Assembly (NCBI RefSeq): GCF_016862095.1
Contig: NZ_BOMH01000070.1
Span: 1 to 64,000, forward strand
Direction of reading: 5' to 3'
DNA: 64,000 bases
DNA from: Actinoplanes cyaneus
Lineage (GTDB): Bacteria > Actinomycetota > Actinomycetes > Mycobacteriales > Micromonosporaceae
Made by a program: the position numbers and the translations under genes. The notes beneath the pieces were generated by a model that worked only from the letters and a program-made list of their open reading frames with translations, did not search any database and had not been told where the DNA came from. This document shows positions 24,906 to 34,246 of this stretch, in pieces; position 1 is the stretch's first letter; every line of letters begins with the position of its first letter.

Positions 24906-26042
24906 TCAGGCGAGCAAAGCGCCGATCGTTCGCAGCCCGTCGACGTCGTGGACGTCGGCGGGCTGCGCCGCGACAGCGGTCGTCGGCACCTGCGGGAACG
25001 CCTCGGTGAAGCCGGCTGCGACGCGGATCTCCCGCTCGGACTGCCGCAGCAGCCCCGCGTGGATCCGCAGCACGTCCGCGGCGACCGGCTGGTCACCGGC
25101 CTCGTCGAGCCGCTCCGCCGCGGCCTCGCTCTCGGCCGCCGGCAGGCCGGCCTCCTCGGTCTGATGCATCCGGTTCAGCACCAGGCCGCTGAGCGGCATC
25201 CGTTCCGCGACCAGCCGCTCGGCGAAGTAGGCGGCCTCCCGGATCGCATCCCGCTCCGGCGCGGCGACCAGCAGGAACGCGGTCTGCGGGTCCTGCAGGA
25301 CCCGGTACGTCTGGTCGGCGCGCTGCCGGAAGCCGCCGAACATCGAGTCCAGCGCCGCGACGAAGCCCGACAGGTCGGTCAGCAACTGGGCGCCGAGAAT
25401 CTTCTGCACGGCCCGGGAGAACAGCCCGAACGACGCGGTGACCAGGCTGAACATGCTGCGCCCGCCGCGGGCGGGGGCGAGCAGCATGCGCAGCATCCGG
25501 CCGTCCAGGAAACGGGAGAGCCGGGCCGGCGCGTCCAGGAAGTCGAGCGCGGAGCGGGACGGCGGGGTGTCCACGATGATCAGGTCCCACTGGTCGCCGG
25601 CCCGCAGCTGGCCCAGCTTCTCCATCGCCATGTACTCCTGCGTGCCGGCGAAGGTCGAGCTCATGGCCTGGTAGAACGGGTTCGCGAAGATCTCGGCGGC
25701 GCGCTCCGGCCGGGTGTGCTGCTCCACCACCTCGTCGAAGGTGCGCTTCATGTCCAGCATCATGGCGTGCAGCTCACCACCGGACTTGCCGGCGTCGATG
25801 CCCTTGACCTGGCGCGGCGTGTTGTCGAGCTCGGTCAGGCCCATCGACTGGGCCAGGCGGCGGGCCGGGTCGATGGTCAGCACCACCGTGCGCCGGCCGT
25901 GCACCTCGGCGGCCCGCAGCCCGAGCGCGGCGGCCGTGGTGGTCTTGCCGACCCCGCCGGACCCGCAGCACACCACGATCCGGATGCCCGGATCGGCGAG
26001 CAGGCCGTCGATGTCGAGCCGTGGAGCGGTCACATCAACCAC
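24906..26042 (-). CDS. ArsA/GET3-like ATPase (Rv3680 type)
   Basis: The 378-residue protein is of the ArsA/Get3 P-loop family. The deviant Walker A is CCGSGGVGKTTTAAAL (about residues 25-40), with switch motifs LTIDPARRLAQSMG and IIVDTPPSRSALDFLD. No arsenic operon is present. Its mycobacterial counterpart Rv3680 works as a heterodimer with the neighbouring paralogue and has been linked to redox or envelope stress, so the same pairing with the gene at 26082-27044 is expected. The start is GTG at 26042 or GTG at 26033. It converges with wblA and ends at its very stop. Confidence 0.9.
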   Translation of the reverse strand: MVDVTAPRLDIDGLLADPGIRIVVCCGSGGVGKTTTAAALGLRAAEVHGRRTVVLTIDPARRLAQSMGLTELDNTPRQVKGIDAGKSGGELHAMMLDMKRTFDEVVEQHTRPERAAEIFANPFYQAMSSTFAGTQEYMAMEKLGQLRAGDQWDLIIVDTPPSRSALDFLDAPARLSRFLDGRMLRMLLAPARGGRSMFSLVTASFGLFSRAVQKILGAQLLTDLSGFVAALDSMFGGFRQRADQTYRVLQDPQTAFLLVAAPERDAIREAAYFAERLVAERMPLSGLVLNRMHQTEEAGLPAAESEAAAERLDEAGDQPVAADVLRIHAGLLRQSEREIRVAAGFTEAFPQVPTTAVAAQPADVHDVDGLRTIGALLA

Positions 26043-26081
26043 ACACCCCAGAGTAAGGCGTCTTGATCGGACGCGGCGTGA

Positions 26082-27044
26082 TCAAACGCTCATCAGGCGT
26101 TCGGCGATGACATCCAGACCCGCGCGGTCCACACCGTCGGGCAACTGCGGCAGCTCGACCATGGGCCGGCCGCGCTCGGCCAGCTCCCGCCGGAGCGACT
26201 CCTCCAGCTCGCGCCGGGTCAGATGGGCCTGCGCCTCGGCGGCCAGCCGGCCGACGGTGGCAGGGGCGGCCGGCAGGCCCGCGGCGACCAGGCCCCGCTT
26301 GATCTCCGCCTTGGTCACCTTGCCACCGGCGAGCAGCGGTGGCCGGGCGCCGTTCAGGATGATCCGGCCGACCCGGATGCCCAGGCCGGAGAGCTCGTCG
26401 ACGGCGTCCAGCGTTTCCTGCACCGGCATCTCCTCCAGCAGCGTGACCACGTGCACCGCGGTGATCGGCGAGCGCAGCAGCGAGGAGACCCCGTCGCTCT
26501 GGGTCTTGATCGGGCCCATCTTGGCGAGCCGGGCGGTCTCCGCGGTCACGTTCAGGAAGCGGCCGATGCGCCCGGTGGGCGGGGCGTCGAGCACCACCGC
26601 GTCATACACCCGGCGACCGTCCTGCGAGCGGGTGGTGGCCTCCTTCACCTTGCCGGTGAGAAGCACGTCACGCAGGCCCGGGGCGATCGTGGTGGCGAAG
26701 TCGATGGCGCCGACCTTGCGCAGCATCCGGCCGGCCGCGCCGAGCTTGTAGAACATGTCCAGGTATTCGAGGAGCGCCTCCTCCGGGTCCACCGGCAGCG
26801 CGCGGACCTCGCCACCGCCGGTGGTCGTGGTGATCCGGCGCTCGGTGTAGGGCAACGGCTCCAGCCCGAAGAGCTGGGCGATGCCCTGGCGGCCCTCCAC
26901 CTCGGCCAGCAGCGTGCGGCGCCCACCGGCGGCCAGGCCGAGGGCGAGCGCGGCGGCGACGCTGGTCTTCCCGGTGCCGCCCTTGCCGGTCACGATGTGC
27001 AGTCGTTCCGGCCAGTTCCCGTGATGCTCGCCCATGCCGTCCAC
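26082..27044 (-). CDS. ArsA/GET3-like ATPase (Rv3679 type)
   Basis: This is the paralogous partner of the downstream ATPase, 320 residues. Walker A is VTGKGGTGKTSVAAAL and the switch region is VVLDAPPTGRIGRFLNV; the first Asp switch (LLAEVEGRQGIAQLFG) is altered compared with LTIDPA. The order 3679-like then 3680-like, both running away from the small-protein/RidA genes, is the mycobacterial arrangement. The start is GTG at 27044 (GAGG 7 nt upstream) or ATG at 27035. The two ATPases are separated by 39 bp and are probably co-transcribed. Confidence 0.9.
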   Translation of the reverse strand: MDGMGEHHGNWPERLHIVTGKGGTGKTSVAAALALGLAAGGRRTLLAEVEGRQGIAQLFGLEPLPYTERRITTTTGGGEVRALPVDPEEALLEYLDMFYKLGAAGRMLRKVGAIDFATTIAPGLRDVLLTGKVKEATTRSQDGRRVYDAVVLDAPPTGRIGRFLNVTAETARLAKMGPIKTQSDGVSSLLRSPITAVHVVTLLEEMPVQETLDAVDELSGLGIRVGRIILNGARPPLLAGGKVTKAEIKRGLVAAGLPAAPATVGRLAAEAQAHLTRRELEESLRRELAERGRPMVELPQLPDGVDRAGLDVIAERLMSV

Positions 27045-27060
27045 GTTACGGCCTCGGCGC

Positions 27061-27894
27061 TCAGCCGGAGACGTCGCAAACCAGCCATCCGCTCTTGCGC
27101 ACGACGGTGAACTGGAGGTCCTGAGCAGCGGTCTTCTCGTCCTCGGTCGACATGACGACGCGTACGCCGACCTCTGCCTCGCCGTTGGTGTCGGTCGTCA
27201 CGGCGGGGTCGTCCCAGCGGAAGGTGGCGCCCTCGTAGCCGTCGGCGTAGTCACGGATCTGCTGCACCCGCTCGTTCAGCTTGGTCGCGTCCCGGGCCTT
27301 GCGGCAGACCAGGTCCTGGGCGGCGCCGGCGTCCTGCTGGGTGTAGACGGCGGTGAGGAACCGGTTGACCGCGGTGGCCGGGTCCGGTGAGCCGGGGTTG
27401 TCAGCGTCCCGGAACAGCAGGTACGCCGAGACCGCCCCGCCGCCGCAGAGCGCCATCGTGGCCACCAGCGCGGCCGAGACGAACAGCGACGAGCGCCGGG
27501 AGGCCCGGTCACGGCCGGGCGCGGGTGGTTGCGGGCCGTTCGTCACGCCGACCCAGATCGGCTCCAGCTCGGGCGGCTGCACCTCGGCAGGCGGCGAGTG
27601 CTCCCAGGCCAGGTGCTCGGGAGGCGGGTATTGCCACTCTCCGGGCTTCTCGTGTCGGGCGTGCCACGGGCCCTGCGGTGGCGGCTGGCGCCAGCCCTGG
27701 GTGACCGGCTCTCCGGTGACCGGCTCCTCGGTGATCGGCTCTCCGGTGGCCGGCTCGGGGAGCGCGTGCCGGGCCAGATGCGGCGGCTCGGGGCGCGGGA
27801 GGGGCTCCGGGAGTGGAGCCGGGGGCTCGGGTTCGGGAGCGGGCGGTTCCGGATGGCCGGGCTGCGTCACGTCACCCTCCGCGGTCGATCGCAT
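27061..27894 (-). CDS. Proline-rich single-span membrane protein, unknown function
   Basis: The first 135 residues are cytoplasmic, Pro/Glu-rich and repetitive (PAPEPEPPAPLPEPLPRPEP, then TGEPITEEPVTGEPVTQG). A transmembrane helix (SLFVSAALVATMALCGGG) follows, and then an extracytoplasmic domain of about 110 residues resembling the NTF2/lumazine-binding-like domains of mycobacterial membrane proteins, with two cysteines (DLVCRKA, LVCDVSG). No enzyme motif is visible. It starts at ATG 27894 and ends 16 bp before the ArsA-like gene, so it may head that operon. It is divergent from the 51-residue gene. Confidence 0.75.
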   Translation of the reverse strand: MRSTAEGDVTQPGHPEPPAPEPEPPAPLPEPLPRPEPPHLARHALPEPATGEPITEEPVTGEPVTQGWRQPPPQGPWHARHEKPGEWQYPPPEHLAWEHSPPAEVQPPELEPIWVGVTNGPQPPAPGRDRASRRSSLFVSAALVATMALCGGGAVSAYLLFRDADNPGSPDPATAVNRFLTAVYTQQDAGAAQDLVCRKARDATKLNERVQQIRDYADGYEGATFRWDDPAVTTDTNGEAEVGVRVVMSTEDEKTAAQDLQFTVVRKSGWLVCDVSG

Positions 27895-27987
27895 GCTCTC
27901 CGTGCGTATTCCGGTTCAGCCTAGCCAACCGGCGATCACCCCGGGCCCTAAGCTGTGCCGGTACCCGACTAAGGAGTGTCTTCAGCC

Positions 27988-28143
27988 ATGCAGAAGTGGG
28001 AGTACGTGACCGTGCCCCTGCTGGTCCACGCGACCAAGCAGATCCTCGACAACTGGGGCGAGGACGGCTGGGAGCTGGTCCAGGTCGTGCCGGGTCCCAA
28101 CCCGGACAACCTGATCGCCTACATGAAGCGGGCGAAGTCGTGA
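27988..28143 (+). CDS. Conserved 51-residue DUF4177-like protein
   Basis: This short gene runs from ATG 27988 to TGA 28141-28143. The product starts MQKWEYVTVPLLVHATKQIL, continues through DNWGEDGWELVQV and ends AYMKRAKS, a pattern shared with the small protein encoded beside ridA in mycobacteria (Rv3678A) and Streptomyces. AAGGAG at 27971-27976 is the ribosome binding site. The stop overlaps the GTG start of the RidA gene (GTGA), so they are translationally coupled. The function is not known. Confidence 0.9.
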   Translation: MQKWEYVTVPLLVHATKQILDNWGEDGWELVQVVPGPNPDNLIAYMKRAKS

Positions 28144-28625
28144 CCACGCCGGTCGCCGGTGAGGGCGGTGTGGACGCCTACGCCAAGCTGGCCGAGCTCG
28201 GCCTGACGCTGCCGACGGTGGTCCCGCCGCTGGCGTCCTACGTGCCGGCCGTCCAGTCCGGCAACTACGTCTACGTCTCCGGCCAGCTGCCGATGGTCGA
28301 CGGCAAGCTGCCGCAGACCGGCAAGGTCGGCGCCGAGGTGAGCGTCGAGGAAGCCACCGGCCTCGCCAAGATCTGCGCGCTGAACGCACTGGCCGCGATC
28401 GAGTCGCTGGTCGGCCTGGGCCGGATCGTGAAGATCGTCAAGGTGTCCGGTTTCGTCGCGTCGGCGCCGGGCTTCACCGGTCAGCCCGCGGTGATCAACG
28501 GCGCCTCGAACCTGTTCGGCGAGGTGCTCGGTGAGCAGGGGCGGCACGCCCGCAGCGCGGTCGGCGTCGCCGAGTTGCCGCTGGGTGCGCCGGTGGAGGT
28601 GGAGGTCATCGCCGAAGTGGCGTGA
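28140..28625 (+). CDS. RidA/YjgF-family protein
   Basis: RidA proteins deaminate reactive enamine/imine intermediates released by PLP enzymes, though several subfamilies lack this activity. The 161-residue protein is of the longer YjgF-like subgroup, with GNYVYVSGQLPMVDGK, an ALAAIESLVGLGRIVKIVKV helix-strand and a C-terminal GRHARSAVGVAELPLGAPVE. The canonical catalytic arginine is seen in the segment HARSAVGV. The GTG at 28140 overlaps the stop of the 51-residue gene. The homologue in M. tuberculosis is Rv3678c. Confidence 0.92.
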   Translation: MTTPVAGEGGVDAYAKLAELGLTLPTVVPPLASYVPAVQSGNYVYVSGQLPMVDGKLPQTGKVGAEVSVEEATGLAKICALNALAAIESLVGLGRIVKIVKVSGFVASAPGFTGQPAVINGASNLFGEVLGEQGRHARSAVGVAELPLGAPVEVEVIAEVA

Positions 28626-28707
28626 TCTTGGGCGGGTTCGGCCGGGTTTGCTGACCCGAGGTGACCGGAACGGACATCGTGTCTCGGCTCACACGGGATT
28701 CGCGACG

Positions 28708-28713
28708 TACGAT
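28708..28713 (+). promoter_or_regulatory. Possible -10 box for a leaderless beta-lactamase-fold gene
   Basis: TACGAT lies exactly 7 nt before the ATG at 28721, with no ribosome binding site in between. This is the leaderless TANNNT-N7-ATG layout seen at several genes in this window. A -35 box is not obvious. Confidence 0.4.
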
Positions 28714-28720
28714 TCTCGGC

Positions 28721-29509
28721 ATGGGGGGTGCTGAGCCTGCATCGGCTTCCGAGAGTGATCGTGAGGTCGACCGGCTGCCGGGTTGGGTGTCGCTGTTGCG
28801 CGCTCCCAACCCGGGCCCGATGACGCTGGACGGCACGAACACGTGGATCCTGCGGGCGCCCGGCGCGGAGCTCGCCACGGTGATCGACCCCGGTCCGCTG
28901 GACGAGGGGCATCTGCGCCGCATCGCGGATCAGGGGCCCTACCGGTCGATCCTGGTCACGCACGGTCACCATGATCATGTCGAGGGTGTCCCACGGCTGG
29001 TCGAGATGCTCGGTGAGCCTTTCGACCCACGCGAGAGCCTCGGTGGGAACGGATTGGAAATACAGGTCCTGAACACTCCGGGACACACCGGTGATTCGGT
29101 GTGCTTCCTCGTCGAGTGTGAGGGCGAGCGGGTGATGTTCACCGGCGACACGATCCTGGGCCGCGGCACGACGGTGGTGGCCGCGCCTGATGGAAATCTG
29201 AGTGACTATCTGACGAGCCTCGAGCTGCTGACGACGTACGAGAATGTCCTGATGCTGCCCGGCCACGGGCCGGTCCGTGCCGACACGGCGGCCTTGGCCA
29301 GGGAGTACCTGAGCCACCGGATCGAACGACTTGCGCAGGTCAGGGCCGCGATGGCGTCCGGGGCGCGGACCCCGGAGGCGGTGGTCGACGTGGTCTACCC
29401 GGACATCGACCCACGGGTGCGGTTCGCCGCGGAATGGTCGGCGGCCGCGCAGATCGACCATCTGAACCGGGAATCAGCGGCGGGGGCCGACGGTTTGGAC
29501 CGGCTGTGA
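28721..29509 (+). CDS. Metallo-beta-lactamase-fold hydrolase
   Basis: The 262-residue protein has the metal site THGHHDHVEG (HxHxDH), the second histidine in TPGHTGDS and the bridging Asp in FTGDTILGRG, with LPGHG near the end. This matches the glyoxalase II/LACTB2-like group; LACTB2-type proteins can act as RNases or thioesterases, so the substrate is open. The ATG at 28721 is preferred over GTG at 28661: it gives the length of the M. tuberculosis homologue (Rv3677c) and has a TANNNT box 7 nt upstream. The stop overlaps the GTG of the cyclase/AAA gene (GTGA). Confidence 0.9.
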   Translation: MGGAEPASASESDREVDRLPGWVSLLRAPNPGPMTLDGTNTWILRAPGAELATVIDPGPLDEGHLRRIADQGPYRSILVTHGHHDHVEGVPRLVEMLGEPFDPRESLGGNGLEIQVLNTPGHTGDSVCFLVECEGERVMFTGDTILGRGTTVVAAPDGNLSDYLTSLELLTTYENVLMLPGHGPVRADTAALAREYLSHRIERLAQVRAAMASGARTPEAVVDVVYPDIDPRVRFAAEWSAAAQIDHLNRESAAGADGLDRL

Positions 29510-32500
29510 CCTGCCCTGTGTGCGGGACCGTCGCCGTGCCCGGTGCGCGCTTCTGCCACCACTGCGGTTCGGCGCTGCCCGCCGCCGCGACCCTGCCCGC
29601 CGCCGAGCGGCGGATCGTCACCGTGCTCTTCGGCGACCTCTCCGACTTCACCTCCTGGTCCGAGGATCTCGACCCGGAACGCGTCGGTGCCGTCACCGAC
29701 CGGGTCCTCGCCGCGCTGGCCGGCGCGGTGAAGACGTTCGGCGGCCACGTCGACAAGTTGACCGGCGACGGGATCATGGCCGTCTTCGGCGCCCCGGTCG
29801 CCCACGAGGACGACGCCGAGCGGGCGGTCCGCGCCGCGCTGAGCATGCAGCGCGCGGTCCGCCGGGTCCTCGACGACGAGCGTGGCGGCGGCGCGCCGCT
29901 GGGCCTGCGCGTCGGGCTGAACACCGGCGAGGTGGTCGCCGGCATGCAGGCCGGCATCGAATACACCGTCATCGGCGACACCGTGAACACCGCCGCCCGG
30001 CTGGCCGACGCCGCCGCGGTCGGCACCGTCTACGCCGGCGAGCGCACCAGCAACGGCACCCGGCACGTCGCCTCCTGGCGGCAGTTGCGGCCGCTGCGGC
30101 TCAAGGGCAAGCGCGAGCCGGTCCCGACGTACGAGTTGCTGGGCCTGCACGACGCCCCGGGCACGCGGTCCGGCCTGGGCGACGAGGCGCCGTTCGTGGG
30201 CCGGGAGACCGAGCTGGGCCGGGTCTCCGGGCGGCTCGCCGAGGCGATCGACTCGGGCACGCCCCGGGTGCTGGTGATGACGGCCGAGGCGGGGATCGGC
30301 AAGTCGCGCTTCGCCGGCGAGGTGAAGCGGCTGGCCGCCGGCTACGAGGTCGGCACCGGGCCGTATGCGGGGCACGGCGCCCGCGTCCTGCGCGTGCGCT
30401 GCCGGGCGTTCGGTGAGCGCCGCCGCTACGCGCCCCTGGCCGACCTGGTCCGCAAAGCCGCCGGCCTGCCCAAGGACGTGGTCACCTCGGTCGGCCGCAC
30501 GGTCGTCGAGGAGCGGCTGCGCAAGGTCGCCCAGCGGCTCGGCGTGCCTCTGGACATCGACCGGCTGCTGGTCCTGCTCGGTTACGGCGAGGCCCCGGTC
30601 AACCCGGTCGGCCCGGCCGCCCCCGCGGACTGGCCGCGCAGCGCCAAGCGGGTCGACGCCGAGGCCATCTCGATCGCGGTCGCCGACCTGCTCAACGCGA
30701 TGGCCACCACCACCCCGCTGATGGTGATCGTGGACGACCTGCACGACGCCACCGCCACCACCGTCGACGCGCTGGGCAGCACGCTGTCCCGGCTCGAGGG
30801 CCCGGTCGTGGTGCTGCTGCTCGGGCGGCCGGAACTGGTCCGCACCGGCGCGCTGAGCCGGGTCGCGGACGCCGAGGTGCACAACCTGCCGCCGCTGCGC
30901 GGGGCGGACGCGTCGCGGCTACTCACGTCGTACCTCAGTGGTGGGAAACTGCCGCAGCAGGACACCGACCGGATGCTCGCCACCGCCCAGGGCAACCCGT
31001 TCTACCTGGCCGAGATGGTGACGCTGCTGATGGAGCGCGGCGCGCTGACCCCGGCCATCGGGGCGAACGCGGCCGGCAAGTGGCAGCTCGCGGCCGGCTC
31101 GCTCGGCAGCCAGCTGCTCTCCCGGGACCTCGCGGCGGTGCTCGCGGCGCGCATCGACGCGCTGGCGGCCGAGCCGCGGTCGGTGCTGCGGGATGCCTCC
31201 GTGGCCGGGACGACGGTGCCCACCGGGGTGCTGGAGGCGCTGCACGAACGTCGCGCGCCCGGCGAGGAGCTCGAACCGGCGATCGACGAGCTGCTGCAAC
31301 GGCGCATGATCCACCGCAGTCGTGGCGGGTTCCAGTTCTCGACGCCGCTGATGCGCGAGGCGGCGTATGCGGGGATCGGCAAGGCGGACCTGGCCGAGCG
31401 CCACGCCTACCTGGCGATCTGGGCCGCGCCGGAGACGGTCGGGCGGCACACCGACGGCGCGTCCCGGCTGAACCTGACCGACAACGAGCGCGACGCGTTC
31501 GTGGCCACCCACGCCGAGGCCGCGATCGAGCTGGCCGACGCCGTGCGGCTGCGGCCGGACGCCACGGTTCGCGAGGTCGCCGCCCTGGGCGTGGCCGCGC
31601 TGGGCCGGATGGCCCGGCGCGCGCTGGCCAACATCGAGCCCGCCGCCGCGATCGAGTACGCGGAGCGCGCCACCGCCCTCGGTCACGGCGACCTGCCGCT
31701 GCCCGACCAGCTCGTGCTGGCCCGCGCGCTGCTGCGGCTCGGTCGTGCCGAGGAGGCGCTGGCCTCCGGCGAGAAGATCACCAAGAACGCGACCGAGGAG
31801 CCGGTCTGCCGGGCCGAGGCGCTGATCGTGGTCGGCCGCGCGCACGAGGCCCTCGGCGACGGTGGCCGGGCGGTCGCGGCCTGGCAGGAGGCGCTGGAGG
31901 TGGCGACCGAGGCGCAGCTGCTGCCGGAGCGCGCCAACGCGATGCGCCGGCTCGGCATGGCCGACTTCCTGAACGGGCGGCTGAGCCAGGCGAGCAGCCG
32001 GTTCGCCGCCGCCTACCAGGTGACGCTGGCCGCCGGTGACCGGCACGGCCAGGCCTGGGCCCTGCAGAACCTGGCCTGGGTGACCACCACCCGGGGTGAC
32101 TTCGCCGGCACCGACGCGGTGCTGGGCCGGGCCGCGCGGCTCTTCGCCGAGCTCGGCGACCCGGTCGGCCGTTCCTGGCTGCGCGGCACCACGGCGTTCG
32201 CCCGGCTGCTGGCCGGCCGGCTGCAGGAGGCCCGCCGGCTGGCCCGGATCTTCCTGCCCTTCGGCGACCGGGTCGGTGAGGGCTGGGCGGTCGGCACACT
32301 GCGGGTCGTCGAGGCCTACGCGGCTGCCGAGCTGGGCGACCTGGGCGCGGCCGACAGCCAGGCGCGCCGGGCCTACCGGGAGTTCCAGGAGGTCTCCGAC
32401 GACTGGGGCTGCGGGCTGGCGATGGTCGTGCGCGGGGCGATCGCGCGCGGGCTCGGCGAGTTCGACCACGCGGCGGACCTGCTCGGCGACGCGCTCTGGT

Positions 32501-33105
32501 TCGCCGACCGGACAGGTCACCCGCTGCTGATCGGCATGGCCGGCACGCTGCACGGGTTCGTCGCCATGCAGCTCGGCGACCTGACCACCGCCGAGGCGGC
32601 GGCGCGCCGGGTGATGACCGCGGTCGAGCCGCACAACGCGCTGGCGCCGGCCCAGGTCGGGCCGCGGGTGCTGCTCGCCGAGGCGCGCACCCGGGCCGGG
32701 GACGCGGCGACTGCGATCGGGCTGCTGGCGCCGATCGCGAGTGACACGTCGGCGCCGTCGCTGCTGTTCTCGCGGCGGCACGCGCTCGCGTCGTACGCGT
32801 CCGCCCTGCTCGCCGAGGGCCGCGTCGGTGAGGCGCTGACCTGGATCGAGCGTGCCCGTGAGGTGCCGGCCGAGGATGTGCGCAGCGGCGTGGTGGCCTC
32901 GATGGTCCGGGCCCGGGTGCTGGCCGCCGCCGATCGGTACGTGGAGGCGCGCGCGGCGGCCGAGGACGCGGTCCGGCTGGCGTATTCGACCGAGCAGGCG
33001 AGCGAGCGCGCCGCCGCCGAGGAGCTGCGCGACACCCTCGCGGTGACCGAGGTCGAAGCCGCTCCGGCGGAAACTGTCGCCTACGCGTCTGACGTGCCCG
33101 GATGA
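29506..33105 (+). CDS. Zinc-ribbon/class III adenylate cyclase/AAA ATPase/TPR regulator
   Basis: This giant 1199-residue cytoplasmic signalling protein starts with a zinc ribbon (CPVCG...CHHCG, residues 3-22). A class III nucleotidyl cyclase follows (about 35-205) with metal Asp residues in LFGDLSDFTSW and KLTGDGIMAVFG, the substrate Lys, and the TVIGDTVNTAARL Asp/Asn/Arg set. All catalytic positions look intact, so cAMP production is likely. Next is a STAND/AAA ATPase with P-loop TAEAGIGKSR (about 259-268) and Walker B LMVIVDDLHD. From about residue 600 to the end there are TPR-like helical repeats. Similar cyclase-ATPase fusions are common in mycobacteria. The GTG at 29506 overlaps the previous stop by three bases. 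A Crp-type cAMP receptor gene lies about 5 kb downstream. Confidence 0.92.
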   Translation: MTCPVCGTVAVPGARFCHHCGSALPAAATLPAAERRIVTVLFGDLSDFTSWSEDLDPERVGAVTDRVLAALAGAVKTFGGHVDKLTGDGIMAVFGAPVAHEDDAERAVRAALSMQRAVRRVLDDERGGGAPLGLRVGLNTGEVVAGMQAGIEYTVIGDTVNTAARLADAAAVGTVYAGERTSNGTRHVASWRQLRPLRLKGKREPVPTYELLGLHDAPGTRSGLGDEAPFVGRETELGRVSGRLAEAIDSGTPRVLVMTAEAGIGKSRFAGEVKRLAAGYEVGTGPYAGHGARVLRVRCRAFGERRRYAPLADLVRKAAGLPKDVVTSVGRTVVEERLRKVAQRLGVPLDIDRLLVLLGYGEAPVNPVGPAAPADWPRSAKRVDAEAISIAVADLLNAMATTTPLMVIVDDLHDATATTVDALGSTLSRLEGPVVVLLLGRPELVRTGALSRVADAEVHNLPPLRGADASRLLTSYLSGGKLPQQDTDRMLATAQGNPFYLAEMVTLLMERGALTPAIGANAAGKWQLAAGSLGSQLLSRDLAAVLAARIDALAAEPRSVLRDASVAGTTVPTGVLEALHERRAPGEELEPAIDELLQRRMIHRSRGGFQFSTPLMREAAYAGIGKADLAERHAYLAIWAAPETVGRHTDGASRLNLTDNERDAFVATHAEAAIELADAVRLRPDATVREVAALGVAALGRMARRALANIEPAAAIEYAERATALGHGDLPLPDQLVLARALLRLGRAEEALASGEKITKNATEEPVCRAEALIVVGRAHEALGDGGRAVAAWQEALEVATEAQLLPERANAMRRLGMADFLNGRLSQASSRFAAAYQVTLAAGDRHGQAWALQNLAWVTTTRGDFAGTDAVLGRAARLFAELGDPVGRSWLRGTTAFARLLAGRLQEARRLARIFLPFGDRVGEGWAVGTLRVVEAYAAAELGDLGAADSQARRAYREFQEVSDDWGCGLAMVVRGAIARGLGEFDHAADLLGDALWFADRTGHPLLIGMAGTLHGFVAMQLGDLTTAEAAARRVMTAVEPHNALAPAQVGPRVLLAEARTRAGDAATAIGLLAPIASDTSAPSLLFSRRHALASYASALLAEGRVGEALTWIERAREVPAEDVRSGVVASMVRARVLAAADRYVEARAAAEDAVRLAYSTEQASERAAAEELRDTLAVTEVEAAPAETVAYASDVPG

Positions 33106-33123
33106 TCTTCCCGTCCGCTGGCG

Positions 33124-33129
33124 TATTTT
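33124..33129 (+). promoter_or_regulatory. Leaderless -10 box of the kinase gene
   Basis: TATTTT is 7 nt before the GTG at 33137 and within an AT-rich interruption of GC-rich sequence; no ribosome binding site is present. This is the best-looking of the leaderless candidates in the window. Confidence 0.55.
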
Positions 33130-33136
33130 CTAAGCC

Positions 33137-34114
33137 GTGACGGAGACACCGCCTGGCGCCCTGCCCGTGCCCTATGTCCCGGGCATGTCCGGCTTGTCGG
33201 TCATGGCCCGTGGTGGCTATGCGACCGTGTACCGGGCCACCCAGGACTCCGTCGGCCGTGAGGTCGCCATCAAGATGGAGAACCGGACCCTCGACAACGC
33301 GCGGGACCAGGCCCGGTTCCTGCGCGAGGCCCGTGCCGCGGGGCGGATGTCCTCGCACCCGCACGTGGTCGACCTGTTCGACGTGGGCGTGACGGTCGAC
33401 CAGCATCCGTACCTGATCATGGAGCTCTGTGACGGGTCGTACCTGGACCGCATGCGCGTCAAGCCGCTCACCGCGGCCGAGGCGCGCGACGTCGGCGTGA
33501 AGATCGCCGACGCGCTCGTGCACACCCACGCCAACGGGGTGCTGCACCGCGACGTGAAGCCGGCGAACATCCTCTACTCGCAGTTCAACCAGGCGGTGCT
33601 GGCCGATTTCGGTCTGGCCGTGCTGGGCGAGATGCGGGACTCGTCGGTCACCCTCGAGGTCCTGACGCCGGCCTACGCGCCACCCGAGATGTTCCGCCAC
33701 GAGCAGCCGTCCGGCGCCGCCGACGTCTACTCGCTGTGCGCCACCCTCTACGCCGTGATGAGTGGCCGGCCGCCGCGCTGGGAGTCCGACCGCAGTCCGA
33801 GTCTGATCACTCTGATGGACCTGTTCCTGCGCCCCATCCCGGAACTTCCCGGCGTGCCGCGCGCGTTCACCGACCTGCTACGCCGCGGCATGAACAACGA
33901 TCCGCGGGGGCGGCCCTCCGCGCAGGAGCTGCTGCAGGAGCTGAGCAACCTGCACCTGGACCCGAACGCGCCGCCGCCGAACGTCTATCGCTCCACCTCG
34001 ACGTACCCGGCGCCGCGGCCACGACCGGTCCCGCCCACGACGCCGACGCTGGACGAGACGCCCACGGTCAACACCGACCGCAAGGGTTTCTTCACCAAGT
34101 GGTTCAGCTGGTAA
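33137..34114 (+). CDS. Soluble Hanks-type serine/threonine protein kinase
   Basis: The 325-residue kinase has a glycine loop (ARGGYATVYRA, less glycine-rich than usual), the ATP lysine in EVAIKME, the catalytic loop HRDVKPANIL, DFG, and APPE in place of the usual APE. An Arg precedes the catalytic Asp (HRD), so it should be activated by activation-loop phosphorylation. There is no transmembrane helix or PASTA domain; the tail is Pro/Thr-rich and ends KGFFTKWFSW, an amphipathic stretch that could touch the membrane. GTG at 33137 is the start, probably on a leaderless mRNA. It follows the cyclase gene by 31 bp and may act in the same pathway. Confidence 0.9.
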   Translation: MTETPPGALPVPYVPGMSGLSVMARGGYATVYRATQDSVGREVAIKMENRTLDNARDQARFLREARAAGRMSSHPHVVDLFDVGVTVDQHPYLIMELCDGSYLDRMRVKPLTAAEARDVGVKIADALVHTHANGVLHRDVKPANILYSQFNQAVLADFGLAVLGEMRDSSVTLEVLTPAYAPPEMFRHEQPSGAADVYSLCATLYAVMSGRPPRWESDRSPSLITLMDLFLRPIPELPGVPRAFTDLLRRGMNNDPRGRPSAQELLQELSNLHLDPNAPPPNVYRSTSTYPAPRPRPVPPTTPTLDETPTVNTDRKGFFTKWFSW

Positions 34115-34246
34115 AGACCCAAGATCAAGTTCCGCTTACGGTACGACGTTCTCGCCGCCCGTTCTCAGGCGACACGACCCGGTCCCGTCCGTGCCCGCGC
34201 GAGGTCCGCCGTTGGTCCGGGCGGGCGGCGCGCGTCCCGGTCTTCA

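Noticed and set aside
28661..28720. Longer start (GTG 28661) for the metallo-beta-lactamase-fold protein
   Set aside because: The added 20 residues are not family-like, and the ATG at 28721 matches homologue length and has a TANNNT box 7 nt upstream.
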